DNA from: Chitinophagaceae bacterium
GTDB lineage: Bacteria > Bacteroidota > Bacteroidia > Chitinophagales > Chitinophagaceae
Length of the DNA: 32,017 nucleotides
Assembly: GCA_025923075.1 (NCBI GenBank)
Contig: JAICGN010000043.1
Location: forward strand, 1-32,017
Reading direction: 5' to 3'
Below the pieces are notes generated by a model. It was not told where the DNA came from, made no database searches, and saw only the letters and a list, made by a program, of their open reading frames with translations. How positions within the stretch are numbered: position 1 is the stretch's first letter; the number at the start of each line of letters is the position of its first letter. Below are positions 17,201 to 24,422 of the stretch, one piece after another. The translations under genes and the position numbers were made by a program.

Positions 17201-18030
17201 TAAAGAAACAATTTATTGAAGAAAAAAAATCGGCAATTGAAAAAGCAGAAAGTGAAAAAGCGGAAGCCGGGCCAGCGAATGTTTATCGTCGTAATGAAGG
17301 AGACCAGGGAAATGCTGACCTTATAACCTATGCCACATTATTATTGCCATTTAGAGACCTGAATCCCGCGGTCAATGACCTGATGCAGCGTATGTTGTCA
17401 TCAATGGACAAAAGATTAAAATACAATACTGTTTATCTTCTTTTACAGCATAAAATCCCGGTGAACGATACCATGCTGATATATTTTGCAAAGCTTGATG
17501 AGTACAGATATGAATTGTTCACGGATATGAGAACATTAAAAATGCTTGATAAATTTCCATCGGGGTATAAAAGTCAACGGGACTTCGCTAAAAGTAAGTT
17601 GTTTTCATCTTCCTATTCCAATAAGCCAGATTCGCTTGTATTTATTGATAGCCTGCCTGCCACGGTTAAGAATAAGCAAGGCTTCGTTTTTTTCTACAAG
17701 TATAAAACCAAAAAGGATGATACGTATTGGAAATTGGCAACGGTGGGACTACTGTCACAGGATGACAATCAATTAAATTCCGACGACGACGACGCGGAGG
17801 AAGATGATGTGCAGTATACTTCCATTACGCCGGGGTGGAACTTTTCTCCGTACAGAGATAAAATAGTATTTACTGAATTTACTGACACCAAGATCAAAGA
17901 AGAAACACCAGTCAGGGAGCAAATGGAAAAACAGTTAAAGAAGATCCTTTATTCCAAAAGAAAGAGTGCAAAGATGTTTTACAATGAAAGACCGGATTAT
18001 GCTGACACATCCCTTCGCTATATGGAGTAA
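14206..18030 (+). CDS. TraB/GumN (TIKI-like) family protein with very long C-terminal extension
   Basis: Probable exported protein of 1274 residues. The ATG at 14206 gives a clean signal peptide (KRYFVLIVALVFCFLAQSQ). An upstream ATG at 14173 only adds charged residues. Residues about 25-290 form a TraB/GumN domain with the two GxxH motifs, GTMH at 48-51 and GAAH near 268, plus a conserved Glu in VVALETN. Relatives of this fold include Wnt-cleaving TIKI metalloproteases, but a protease role here is not shown. The rest has no motif I can name. It includes alpha-rich stretches reminiscent of HEAT-type repeats in the middle-to-late part, a charged coiled segment near 1000-1030 and an acidic patch (SDDDDAEEDD) near 1190. 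The gene ends overlapping the convergent ABC gene by 13 bp. Confidence 0.8.
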   Translation: MKRYFVLIVALVFCFLAQSQVKSKIKKYPSLFWEISGNGLKKPSYLFGTMHVSSKIAFNLSDSFYLAIRNSEVVALETNPETWQEDMSNFDLGSFQYDYAVGSGDMPNDFLNIRTLRIGKYEKKLEMAMFTKPSMINNLLYRTLSDYTSDFEEDTYLDLYIYQTGKKLGKKVAGVERYEESMRLMSEAFRDAAKEKNRKDKSFDFDEEYSPAKLQEAYRSGNLDQLDSINKLSSQSDAFDEKFLYRRNEIQAHSIDSILRRSSLFVGVGAAHLPGERGVIEILRRKGYKLRPIYMSSRDHKQKDNVEKVRVPVVFGTQHAEDGFYKVDIPGKFYRFGENFLFDQQQYADMANGSFYMVTRVKTNSLFWGHNQNVVARKIDSLLYENVPGKILTKTGISRNGYKGYDITSRTRRGDYHRYNIFITPFEVIFFKTGGNGDYIQTGDEAKKFFSSIHLKEVKNGGWKKFQPAYGSFSVDFPQQPHESFGDNVQYDAEDKTAGQHFSVIRTDIHNYRFAEEDTFDLALMDESFGSADFIEKSISRQQHVYKGYPALDGKYRHKDGSTLYTRFIIQGPHYYTLIAHGKNNNGAAERFFNSFEFIPFAYKEIKQRKDTAMYFSVATSWFPEEKENRIELPDEATYVTGDDDGDSYYEGFEKDDYKTRLVKNDTTGEAVFISFARTSKYEYTDSVKFNKNRHKFLPGYDTTWIVRSDKKSVLPNGMKVVEKLLSDTNSSRAILTKVFYRDGLTFRLITQTDTLSQASTFIKSFFENFIPADTLQIVNPYTKKSKIFFDDFFGADSTMRKKAINSVWEIDLDSTDLPLLTKAIHSFKWSEKKYLERKISFINKLGAIPVKASADLLKNIYYEAGDTLQLQHTALEALLKHKTQYAFDLFRDIITNEPPVLDKDNSYNRLPTIYPPLSALNEEKYSDGYANGGFMDELYDSLKLTRTILPGLLPLMTLEDYKKPIMRLLCRMVDSNLVKAKEYEIYFSKFLIEAKQELKKQFIEEKKSAIEKAESEKAEAGPANVYRRNEGDQGNADLITYATLLLPFRDLNPAVNDLMQRMLSSMDKRLKYNTVYLLLQHKIPVNDTMLIYFAKLDEYRYELFTDMRTLKMLDKFPSGYKSQRDFAKSKLFSSSYSNKPDSLVFIDSLPATVKNKQGFVFFYKYKTKKDDTYWKLATVGLLSQDDNQLNSDDDDAEEDDVQYTSITPGWNFSPYRDKIVFTEFTDTKIKEETPVREQMEKQLKKILYSKRKSAKMFYNERPDYADTSLRYME

Positions 18031-19742
18031 TTAATATCTTTCCCTGGAATTGAAGCAACAAGATTTTTAGTGTATTCATTTTTCGGGTGAAAATAGACTT
18101 CATCCGCATTCCCGGTTTCAACAATTTTTCCGTTGTGCATTACCATGATGCGATCGCTTATATAACGAACAACCGAAAGGTCGTGGGAGATAAAAATTGT
18201 GGTAAACCGGAATTCTTTCTTAATATCATTTAGCAAGTTAAGTACCTGGGCCTGGACGCTTACATCCAACGCCGATACTGGCTCGTCACAAATAATAAAA
18301 GAAGGATTTAAAGCCAACGCTCTCGCAATAACAATTCGTTGGCGCTGACCGCCACTGAATTCATGCGGATACCTGTTAAAATGCCTTCCATCGAGGTCCA
18401 CTTTTTCAAGCAGGTCCATCACTTTTTCTTTGCGTTGTTTTTCATTTCTATATAGCCCATGCACTTTCAGCGGTTCGGTAATTGCGGCACCAATCGTCAA
18501 CCGGGGATTTAATGATGAATAAGGATCTTGAAAAATAAGCTGTATATCTTTTCGCAGGTGTGTGATTTCGCTTATTGGTTTTTTTGTAAGATCCATTCCA
18601 TTATAAATGATCTCACCGTATGTTGGGTCAATAAGCCTGAGCAAAGTCCTGCCCAAAGTTGTCTTACCACAACCGCTTTCACCCACTAATCCCAGCGTTT
18701 CACCCTTTTTGACTTCGAAGCTTACTCCATCAACAGCTTTGGTGAAGGATAGTGATTTGCCTAATAAATTCTTTTTTACAGGAAACCAGACAGAAAGATT
18801 TTTAACTGAAAGGAGGGCCATGGACGATTGACGACTGACCATGGTAGCAGCATAAGGGGTGTGTTGTTTTACTATCGTTTGTCGTCTGTTGTCGGTGGTC
18901 TCAAGAAAATCACTTACTGTCGGCAACCTTTGTCCCCTTTGATGCAGTATTGGCCTGCAGGCAAGCAATCCTTTAGTGTACGGGTGTTGCGGGTCGCTAA
19001 AAATTTCCTTTACTGAGTTGTTTTCAACTACCTCACCTTTATACATCACAGCAATGTTATCGGCAATTTCGCTTACCACCCCCAAGTCATGTGTAATAAA
19101 AATGACACCCATCTTTTCTTCCTCTTGCAGATCTTTTATTAACTGTAGTATATTCTTTTGAACCGTGACATCGAGCGCAGTTGTTGGCTCATCACAAATA
19201 AGTAAAGAGGGTCTGCAGCACATGGCGATTGCTATCATTACTCTTTGTTTCTGGCCCCCGCTTAACTGGTGTGGATATTTCGAAAACACCTTTTCCGGTT
19301 CGGGAAGTTTGACCTTTCTAAGCCATTCTATGGCCTTTCCTTTTGCGTCGGCGGTGGATAATTTTTTGTGAAGCGCCAGAGATTCTGCAACCTGGTGTCC
19401 ACAGGTAAATACCGGGTTAAGCGATGTCATCGGTTCCTGGAAGATCATCGCAATCTTGTCGCCGCGAATTTGCTGCAACTCTTTCTTTGATAAACTGGTT
19501 AGGTCAATTACTTTTTTGCCATCTTCCGAAAAAATTATTCCGCCATTGGTAACCTTTGCGATTTTAGGCAAAAGTTGCAGTATGGAAAGCGCAGTAACCG
19601 TTTTGCCCGAGCCGGATTCACCGACGATGGCCAGTATTTTATCACGGTTTACCGAAAGGGAGATATTTTTTAATGCAATTGTTGTTCCTGATTCAGATAT
19701 GAATTCAATTGAAAGACCATTTATTCGCAGTAAAGGGTGCAT
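18018..19742 (-). CDS. Double-ATPase oligopeptide-type ABC transporter protein (DppD-DppF fusion)
   Basis: Cytoplasmic ATPase pair powering uptake of peptides (or nickel/glutathione-like substrates). The permeases are not nearby. The 574-residue chain has two complete nucleotide-binding domains. Domain 1: Walker A GESGSGKT (41-48), signature LSGGQ (160-164), Walker B LLICDEP (180-186). Domain 2: GESGCGKT (354-361), FSGGQ (462-466), FIICDEP (482-488). Each first half ends with the oligopeptide-family extension (DPQHPYTKGLLACRP). Residues 281-307 in the linker are coded by a repeat element (18822-18902) that also flanks a gene at 20910-21382. Its start codon overlaps the stop of the small lipoprotein gene upstream (TAATG), so it is translated in an operon. 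Confidence 0.93.
   Translation of the reverse strand: MHPLLRINGLSIEFISESGTTIALKNISLSVNRDKILAIVGESGSGKTVTALSILQLLPKIAKVTNGGIIFSEDGKKVIDLTSLSKKELQQIRGDKIAMIFQEPMTSLNPVFTCGHQVAESLALHKKLSTADAKGKAIEWLRKVKLPEPEKVFSKYPHQLSGGQKQRVMIAIAMCCRPSLLICDEPTTALDVTVQKNILQLIKDLQEEEKMGVIFITHDLGVVSEIADNIAVMYKGEVVENNSVKEIFSDPQHPYTKGLLACRPILHQRGQRLPTVSDFLETTDNRRQTIVKQHTPYAATMVSRQSSMALLSVKNLSVWFPVKKNLLGKSLSFTKAVDGVSFEVKKGETLGLVGESGCGKTTLGRTLLRLIDPTYGEIIYNGMDLTKKPISEITHLRKDIQLIFQDPYSSLNPRLTIGAAITEPLKVHGLYRNEKQRKEKVMDLLEKVDLDGRHFNRYPHEFSGGQRQRIVIARALALNPSFIICDEPVSALDVSVQAQVLNLLNDIKKEFRFTTIFISHDLSVVRYISDRIMVMHNGKIVETGNADEVYFHPKNEYTKNLVASIPGKDINYSI
18822..18902. repeat. Miniature GACGAT-type element inside the ABC coding region
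   Basis: The left end GGACGATTGACGACT (18822-18836) is identical over 15 bp to 20923-20937. The right end CTATCGTTTGTCGTCTGTTG (18872-18891) and the following TC match 21355-21375 at 18 of 21 positions. The core of about 35 bp has no relation that I can see. The 81-bp segment codes for 27 residues (281-307) and keeps the frame open. Confidence 0.65.
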
Positions 19743-20116
19743 TATTTATTTACAACTTTTATAGCCACGCTTTTCGGTGGTTTTGGATAGTAGGCCATGC
19801 ATACTGAACAATTACGAACCGGATCCGGATCGATAGTAAAATAAAATTCATCTCCTTCGCCGATCGTAGAAGGAAAACTGCAAACACTTTTCAGCGCAAA
19901 TACATTGTTATGAGTTTTGCCGGTTGTTTCATCTTTCCATTCTGCAACCACTTGTGCCGTGTCTAAATTTCCTTCCAACAGCTTGATAGTATAATTCATG
20001 CAGATAGCTTTTATTTCAAGCCGACCCTTATAAACCTGATCCTCACTTTTCTTTTTACATTTATTAGTAGCTATTGCAATAAAAAAAATGAATGGGAGTA
20101 AAGAAAATGTTTTCAT
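19742..20116 (-). CDS. Small Cys-containing putative lipoprotein
   Basis: No family recognised. The 124-residue protein begins with a hydrophobic signal (MKTFSLLPFIFFIAIATNKC) followed by a Lys-rich stretch (KKKSED), the common layout of Bacteroidota lipoproteins, though TNKC is a weak lipobox. The mature part looks like one small beta domain with a repeated Cys theme (AICMNY, SVCSF, NCSVCMAYYPKPP), so disulphides or metal binding are possible. It lies 11 bp after the AMP nucleosidase gene and its stop overlaps the ABC start, indicating an operon. Confidence 0.7.
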   Translation of the reverse strand: MKTFSLLPFIFFIAIATNKCKKKSEDQVYKGRLEIKAICMNYTIKLLEGNLDTAQVVAEWKDETTGKTHNNVFALKSVCSFPSTIGEGDEFYFTIDPDPVRNCSVCMAYYPKPPKSVAIKVVNK

Positions 20117-20127
20117 AAAATTACTTT

Positions 20128-20898
20128 TTAGAATCGGAGATGACGGACAGTATACTCATTATTGATCAGCTGTTTTAAGGAATCAATTCCGATCTTCAAA
20201 TGGGTATCAACAAATTTTGACGTTATTTTCCTGTCGCTTGCTTCTGTTTTTACTCCTTCCGGTACCATCGGTTGATCGCTTACAAGCAATAACGCACCAG
20301 TAGGAATTCGATTATAAAAACCAACAGTGAAGATTGTTGCAGTTTCCATGTCAATTGCATAGCACCTTATATCCTGGAGGTATTGTTTAAATTTTTCATC
20401 ATGTTCCCATACGCGTCGGTTAGTAGTGTACACAGTTCCTGTCCAATAATCAACTCCATAATCACGAATCGTTGTGGACACCGCTTTTTGCAATGCAAAT
20501 GCAGGCAGCGCGGGAACTTCTGCAGGAAAATAATCATTGCTTGTTCCTTCCCCTCTGATCGCAGCTATCGGCAAAATGAGATCACCGAGTTTATTTCTTT
20601 TTTTCAATCCTCCGCATTTACCAAGAAACAAGACGGCTTTTGGATGAATAGCCGCCAGCAGATCCATTACCGTTGCAGCAGTGGGACTTCCCATGCCAAA
20701 ATTTATAATTGTAATATCATCTTTGGTGGCGCATTGCATCGGTTTGCCCTTCCCAACCACTCTTACTTTATTCCATCGTGCAAATTTTTCGATGTAATTA
20801 TTAAAATTTGTAAGAAGTATATAGCTCCCAAATTTGTCAAGCTTTTCGCCTGTATAGCGCGGCAGCCAGTTTTGTACAATCTCTTCTTTGGTCTTCAT
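20128..20898 (-). CDS. amn: AMP nucleosidase (short Bacteroidota form)
   Basis: Hydrolyses AMP to adenine and ribose 5-phosphate in purine turnover. The 256-residue protein belongs to the nucleoside phosphorylase fold: FGMGSPTAATV at 67-77 (phosphate-binding region), LGKCGGLKKRNKLGDLILP (92-110) and the late motif AIDMETAT (181-188), the counterpart of the EMEAA motif that binds ribose in this fold. It lacks the extra N-terminal domain of the E. coli enzyme, as usual in Bacteroidota. Its upstream region is filled by the left repeat of the four-helix-bundle cassette, so its promoter must lie within or beyond that repeat. It is first of three co-directional genes. Confidence 0.88.
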   Translation of the reverse strand: MKTKEEIVQNWLPRYTGEKLDKFGSYILLTNFNNYIEKFARWNKVRVVGKGKPMQCATKDDITIINFGMGSPTAATVMDLLAAIHPKAVLFLGKCGGLKKRNKLGDLILPIAAIRGEGTSNDYFPAEVPALPAFALQKAVSTTIRDYGVDYWTGTVYTTNRRVWEHDEKFKQYLQDIRCYAIDMETATIFTVGFYNRIPTGALLLVSDQPMVPEGVKTEASDRKITSKFVDTHLKIGIDSLKQLINNEYTVRHLRF

Positions 20899-20909
20899 TT
20901 GTTGGTTTT

Positions 20910-21382
20910 GACGATAGACAACGGACGATTGACGACTCAGTTACTCGCCAAGTTTTTTTATAAATGCCTGAAGCATCTTTACGAGTTTTTCTGCTTCGCT
21001 GTATAAATTTGTAAAAATAGTTTCATCGATATATTTTCTAAGTCTTGCTTTGATCAGGCAGGCAACAACTTCTAATGCTGATCTGTTAGCAAAAACTAAA
21101 AACCTTTTCTGTTCAGCGTTACTTTGGCTTGTTGAACCTTCTGCAATATTGAGCCCTATACTATCAGCTGCTCTTCTGATTTGAGTGCTGAGATTGAACA
21201 TTTCTTTTTTAGGAAATTCATCAGCAATAAAATTAATCTTTTCTCCAAACTCAAGGGAGGCTTGCCATACCCTGAGATTTTCGAATTTAAATGGCATGAA
21301 AATTATTTTCGTAATACAATATACTTTAAAACACTGAGATTTTCAGTTCTCATCTATCGTCTATCGTCTGTGGTCTATCGTC
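20910..21382. mobile_element. Inverted-repeat-bounded cassette carrying a four-helix-bundle gene
   Basis: The left repeat (20910-20937) reads GACGATAGAC, then AACGGACGAT and TGACGACT. The right repeat, read on the minus strand from 21382 to 21355, reads GACGATAGAC, CACAGACGAT, AGACGATA, 23 of 28 identical. They enclose only one gene, whose stop is 3 bp from the left repeat. No transposase is present and no target duplication is obvious. The same repeat pair without the gene occurs at 18822-18902. Calling it mobile is inference from the repeat structure and second copy. Confidence 0.55.
20941..21297 (-). CDS. Four helix bundle protein (23S rRNA intervening-sequence protein family)
   Basis: A 118-residue all-helical protein of the family first found inside intervening sequences of 23S rRNA genes. 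Its biochemical role is not known. The family hallmarks are visible: FENLRVWQASLEFG near the start, FPKKEMFNLSTQIRRAADSI, NIAEGS at 55-60, and a long amphipathic helix with ALEVVACLIKARLRKYI and a C-terminal helix. It lies here between protein genes, not in an rRNA, and is bounded by inverted repeats. Relatives serve as the Avd accessory protein of diversity-generating retroelements, but no reverse transcriptase is present here. Confidence 0.9.
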   Translation of the reverse strand: MPFKFENLRVWQASLEFGEKINFIADEFPKKEMFNLSTQIRRAADSIGLNIAEGSTSQSNAEQKRFLVFANRSALEVVACLIKARLRKYIDETIFTNLYSEAEKLVKMLQAFIKKLGE

Positions 21383-21390
21383 TATATTTG
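21383..21390 (+). promoter_or_regulatory. TATATTTG -7 box touching the cassette's right repeat
   Basis: Perfect TAnnTTTG starting one base after the right inverted repeat, only 4 bp before the ATG at 21395. If used, the mRNA would be leaderless or nearly so. No convincing TTG lies upstream. Confidence 0.35.
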
Positions 21391-21394
21391 TTTT

Positions 21395-21832
21395 ATGATT
21401 GTTGTAAACTATCCTGAACCTGTATTTCGATTCAAAGAGGAAAATGGCAAGGAACTCATCTTTGACTTCATCAGGAAACAATGGCTGTTATTAAATGAAG
21501 AAGAATGGGTGCGACAAAATTTTGTTCAGTTCCTGGTACAGGAAATGAAATATCCTGTTGAATTGATAGCATTAGAGAAGGAAATTCAATTAGGAGAGTT
21601 GAGAAAAAGATTTGATATACTCGTCTATGACCGGACTCATAAACCGTGGATGTTGATAGAATGTAAAGCGGGAGAAAGTAAGCTTGATGAGAAAGTACTT
21701 TATCAGGTATTGCGTTATCATATTTCTATGCCTGCAAGTTTTCTGATCATCACTAACGGACATTTTACACTCGCATGGGAAAAAACAGGAGGGGAGTTAA
21801 AAGAGATCCAGCAAATGCCCCTGTGGAAATAA
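21395..21832 (+). CDS. HsdR N-terminal-like PD-(D/E)XK protein
   Basis: A 145-residue protein resembling the stand-alone N-terminal domain of type I restriction subunit HsdR. The nuclease-fold core is visible: RFDILVYDRTHKPWMLIECKAG with Asp74, Glu89 and Lys91 placed as in the D-(E)xK active site, preceded by an EKEIQLG strand and followed by QVLRYH (85-111 region). There is no helicase, methylase or specificity gene nearby, so it is not part of a restriction system here. Such single-domain copies are widespread and apparently chromosomal in Bacteroidota. Role unknown. Confidence 0.85.
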   Translation: MIVVNYPEPVFRFKEENGKELIFDFIRKQWLLLNEEEWVRQNFVQFLVQEMKYPVELIALEKEIQLGELRKRFDILVYDRTHKPWMLIECKAGESKLDEKVLYQVLRYHISMPASFLIITNGHFTLAWEKTGGELKEIQQMPLWK

Positions 21833-21910
21833 AGATCCTTTTCTAAACCGGGAAAATCTTTCGCCGATAAAATTTCGGTGTTGCTAGTAACTACTATCTG
21901 AGTACATCCG

Positions 21911-21943
21911 ACAAAAAATCCCTTTCGAAGTTTGAAAGGGATT
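21911..21943 (-). terminator. Rho-independent terminator of the glutamate dehydrogenase operon
   Basis: A perfect 10-bp stem AATCCCTTTC/GAAAGGGATT at 21917-21926 and 21934-21943. On the minus strand it is followed by a T-run (TTTTTTGT). It lies 23 bp after the dehydrogenase stop. Confidence 0.88.
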
Positions 21944-21965
21944 CGCACTGTTAGTATTGGTTCAT

Positions 21966-23375
21966 TTATGGGAAGATTCCGAGTTCAGCATAGCTTGTCG
22001 CAACTTTATTGATCGCCACTACATATGCCGCTGTACGCATATCTGGTATTTCAGGATTGCTTTTCCAAAGATTCATTATTTCGTGGGTGGCTGTTATCAT
22101 TGTTTCTTCCAGGCCGCTGTAAACAAGATCAGCTTCTTCAGGGCCGTGCATAATGAATTCTCTCTGACGGCTACTTACTTTTTTCGTTGTCAGGTCTTCT
22201 ATTGTACCGAGTATATGTGCATTTAGATTTTCTGTAAAACGTTTTTCCATTCGTCCATAACGAACATGGCTCAGGTTTTTCAACCACTCAAAATAACTTA
22301 CCGTAACGCCGCCGGCATTTAAATACATATCCGGCACCACCAATGTCCCGGTTTTTATAAAAACTTCATCAGCCTCAGGGGTCAGAGGACCGTTCGCCCC
22401 TTCCCCTATGATTTTTGCTTTTACCCTTGGCGCGTTTTCGCCGTTGATCACGTTTTCGAGTGCTGCGGGAATAAGAATATCACATTCAATCTCCAATGCT
22501 TCGGCACTGGTAGCAATAAATTTCGTATTAGGGAAATTTTTTATACTCCCGTTCTTCTTTTTATACTGAAATACTTCTTCTTCATTCAATCCGCCTTCGC
22601 AAAAAATAGCGCCATCATGTTCTGCCAGACAAATTAATTTCGCGCCCCCTTCACGGAAAAATTTGGCAGCATGGTAGCCTACGTTACCCAATCCTTGCAC
22701 AATAACGCGTTTGCCTTCTACTCCAGTCGATAAACCAAGTTTCTTCATTACGTCATCCATTTTACACACTTCACGAATACCATAAAAAACACCAAGACCG
22801 GTTGCTTCCCTTCTTCCGCGCACCCCGCCTTGTGTGACGGGTTTGCCGGTAACACATCCCGCCGCATCAATTTCACCTGGTCGCATCGATGTATAGGTAT
22901 CAAGTATCCAGGCCATTTCTCTTTCGCCGGTTCCATAATCCGGGGCAGGGACATCAGTACCGGGGCCAATAAAATTTTTCTTGATCAATTCAGCAGTGTA
23001 TCGCCTGGTAATATTTTCTAATTGATACGGGGTGTATTTCTTGGGATCAATTGCAATACCACCTTTTGCTCCGCCAAACGGAACATTAACAATGGCGCAT
23101 TTATAAGTCATCAACGCAGCAAGTGCCATTACTTCATCAAGATTAACCATGGTAGAGAAACGAATTCCACCCTTACAAGGCGTTTTGTGATGACTGTGCT
23201 GCACACGATAGGCTTTTATTACTTCTACTTTGTCGCCAATCTTTACCGGGAAATTCATCCGGTAAACAGCATTACATTGTTTTATTTGTTCAAGAATGCC
23301 AGGATCCCAGCTCGTGAATTTAGCGGCTTTATCAAAACTTTTTGAAACGGCTCCAAAAAAACTATAGTCAGACAT
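21966..23375 (-). CDS. gdhA: Glutamate dehydrogenase (Glu/Leu/Phe/Val family)
   Basis: Reversibly deaminates glutamate to 2-oxoglutarate and ammonia, linking nitrogen and carbon metabolism. The 469-residue protein shows the substrate-binding CKGGIRFS (67-74), the catalytic lysine in [10 protein letters not shown] (Lys104), [14 protein letters not shown], and the NAD-binding motif VQGLGNVG in the second domain, followed by PAALENVI and AEGANGP. The C-terminus is long and family-typical for Bacteroidota. Coenzyme preference cannot be decided by eye. It starts 28 bp after ccmD on the same strand, so it may be read from the tdk-ccm operon, and ends at a strong terminator. Confidence 0.93.
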   Translation of the reverse strand: MSDYSFFGAVSKSFDKAAKFTSWDPGILEQIKQCNAVYRMNFPVKIGDKVEVIKAYRVQHSHHKTPCKGGIRFSTMVNLDEVMALAALMTYKCAIVNVPFGGAKGGIAIDPKKYTPYQLENITRRYTAELIKKNFIGPGTDVPAPDYGTGEREMAWILDTYTSMRPGEIDAAGCVTGKPVTQGGVRGRREATGLGVFYGIREVCKMDDVMKKLGLSTGVEGKRVIVQGLGNVGYHAAKFFREGGAKLICLAEHDGAIFCEGGLNEEEVFQYKKKNGSIKNFPNTKFIATSAEALEIECDILIPAALENVINGENAPRVKAKIIGEGANGPLTPEADEVFIKTGTLVVPDMYLNAGGVTVSYFEWLKNLSHVRYGRMEKRFTENLNAHILGTIEDLTTKKVSSRQREFIMHGPEEADLVYSGLEETMITATHEIMNLWKSNPEIPDMRTAAYVVAINKVATSYAELGIFP

Positions 23376-23403
23376 ATGGCAAGCATTTAATTTAAGAAAT
23401 CAG

Positions 23404-23604
23404 TTATTTATTTTTTTCAAGGTTGGAAATTCTTCTATCAAGACGAACAAGATATAGTACAAGTCCCGCAAGTATTGTGAGCATTACCGCAATCACCACG
23501 TATATCTTTCCATTGGCTTTCATTACATCGGCCATTTCTACCTCCTGTGCTTTTACAAGCAAAGCGAAAAAAGTAAATGCCGAAACGCTAATTAATTTTT
23601 TCAT
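23404..23604 (-). CDS. ccmD: CcmD family protein
   Basis: A 66-residue membrane protein: an N-terminal signal-like segment (1-20, ending in KAQ), one transmembrane helix at about 34-53 (VVIAVMLTILAGLVLYLV) and a charged cytoplasmic tail (RLDRRISNLEKNK). This layout fits the CcmD subunit that releases haem-loaded CcmE from the CcmABC complex. Identity rests mainly on context: it overlaps ccmC by 4 bp. Confidence 0.8.
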   Translation of the reverse strand: MKKLISVSAFTFFALLVKAQEVEMADVMKANGKIYVVIAVMLTILAGLVLYLVRLDRRISNLEKNK

Positions 23605-24317
23605 TGCATCAATCTTTGTTCATTGATTAGTTTCAGTCTTATTTTAAGAGTTGCTATCCAGACGCCGATCAATGTCCATCCGGCTATTGCAGGATAAAAC
23701 ACCAAACGCATATTCATGGAGGCGTCTTTAAAATCCAAGGCAGGGTTTCCCTCACTGCCACCCGGATGCAAGCTCGGCAATAACCTTGGGATGATCCAAA
23801 TAGAAGGAAAAAGCATCGCGAACGCAAAGATGTTATAAACAGCGCTGATCCTTGCTTTTTTATCCATATCAGTTATGGAATCTCTTAAAACAAGATAAGC
23901 GGCGTAGATAAGTAATGCAATTGCTGCACCAATAAGTTTTGGCTCCCGTGCAATGCTATCGAACGAATCATAAAAAGATTTATTCGAATCAATCCATGTA
24001 TAGCTCATCCAGATGGCACCGGTAATGTAGCCAAGCAGGCCAAAGAGGATTCCAACACCGGCATATTGTCGCGAGGCGATATCGTGAATATGTTTCCCTG
24101 TCCTTAAGTATGTAATGGCTTGAACAAAGGAAATAATGAACAGAATCATCATCCCGAACCACATGCAAACATGAAAGAAAAGATTACGGATAGTTTCCTG
24201 TAACTGCGGGTTACGCGGGACTTCAATTAGTATTCCGGCTATGAATGTATAAACCAATAATACAACAGCCAGAATTTTCCACCAGGATTTATGCATATAG
24301 TTTTTGTGGTCGCTCAT
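23601..24317 (-). CDS. ccmC: Haem exporter / cytochrome c maturation protein CcmC
   Basis: Handles haem for transfer to the chaperone CcmE in cytochrome c maturation. The 238-residue protein has about six membrane helices and two likely haem-ligand histidines, His49 (LFFHVCMWFG) and His184 (LLPSLHPGG). Start IEVPRNPQLQETIRN is family-typical. Oddity: the tryptophan-rich WWD region after TGAIW (99-103) is poor. Where relatives have W-G-x-x-W...DPK the sequence reads WIDSNKSFYDSFDSIAREPK, about nine residues longer and lacking the second tryptophan. ccmD follows with an ATGA-type overlap. A TATTTTTG box lies 46 bp upstream. Confidence 0.9.
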   Translation of the reverse strand: MSDHKNYMHKSWWKILAVVLLVYTFIAGILIEVPRNPQLQETIRNLFFHVCMWFGMMILFIISFVQAITYLRTGKHIHDIASRQYAGVGILFGLLGYITGAIWMSYTWIDSNKSFYDSFDSIAREPKLIGAAIALLIYAAYLVLRDSITDMDKKARISAVYNIFAFAMLFPSIWIIPRLLPSLHPGGSEGNPALDFKDASMNMRLVFYPAIAGWTLIGVWIATLKIRLKLINEQRLMQ

Positions 24318-24362
24318 TGGAAAGACTACTGCGATTGACAGTAATCTTTATACAAGTGTTTG

Positions 24363-24370
24363 CAAAAATA
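24363..24370 (-). promoter_or_regulatory. -7 box TATTTTTG upstream of ccmC
   Basis: Perfect TAnnTTTG on the minus strand in the 105-bp gap between ccmB and ccmC. No good -33 TTG. It may give ccmC-ccmD-gdhA a promoter of their own. Confidence 0.35.
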
Positions 24371-24422
24371 AGGGGAAAAGAAATAATGAACAGTGAACGA
24401 GAAATAAGCATTTTTAGCTGTT

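Noticed and set aside
17780-17810. Expansion of a GAC triplet repeat in the TraB/GumN gene
   Set aside because: Only four GAC units coding an ordinary acidic patch, so nothing beyond normal low-complexity sequence.
18822-18902. CRISPR-like short repeats from the recurring ATCGTC/GACGAT words
   Set aside because: Units are imperfect, unevenly spaced and only two or three per site, with no spacers and no cas genes.
20383-21006. A 207-codon plus-strand open frame across the AMP nucleosidase gene and the repeat
   Set aside because: It is antisense to a well-supported enzyme and its translation has no family features.
20128-21297. Possible diversity-generating retroelement, because the four-helix-bundle protein is related to Avd
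   Set aside because: There is no reverse transcriptase, no template/variable repeat pair and no C-type lectin target gene in the window.
21395-21832. Restriction-modification or other defence system around the HsdR-N-like gene
   Set aside because: No methylase, specificity, helicase or other defence gene is adjacent. The neighbours are metabolic genes, and single-domain copies of this type are common in Bacteroidota chromosomes.
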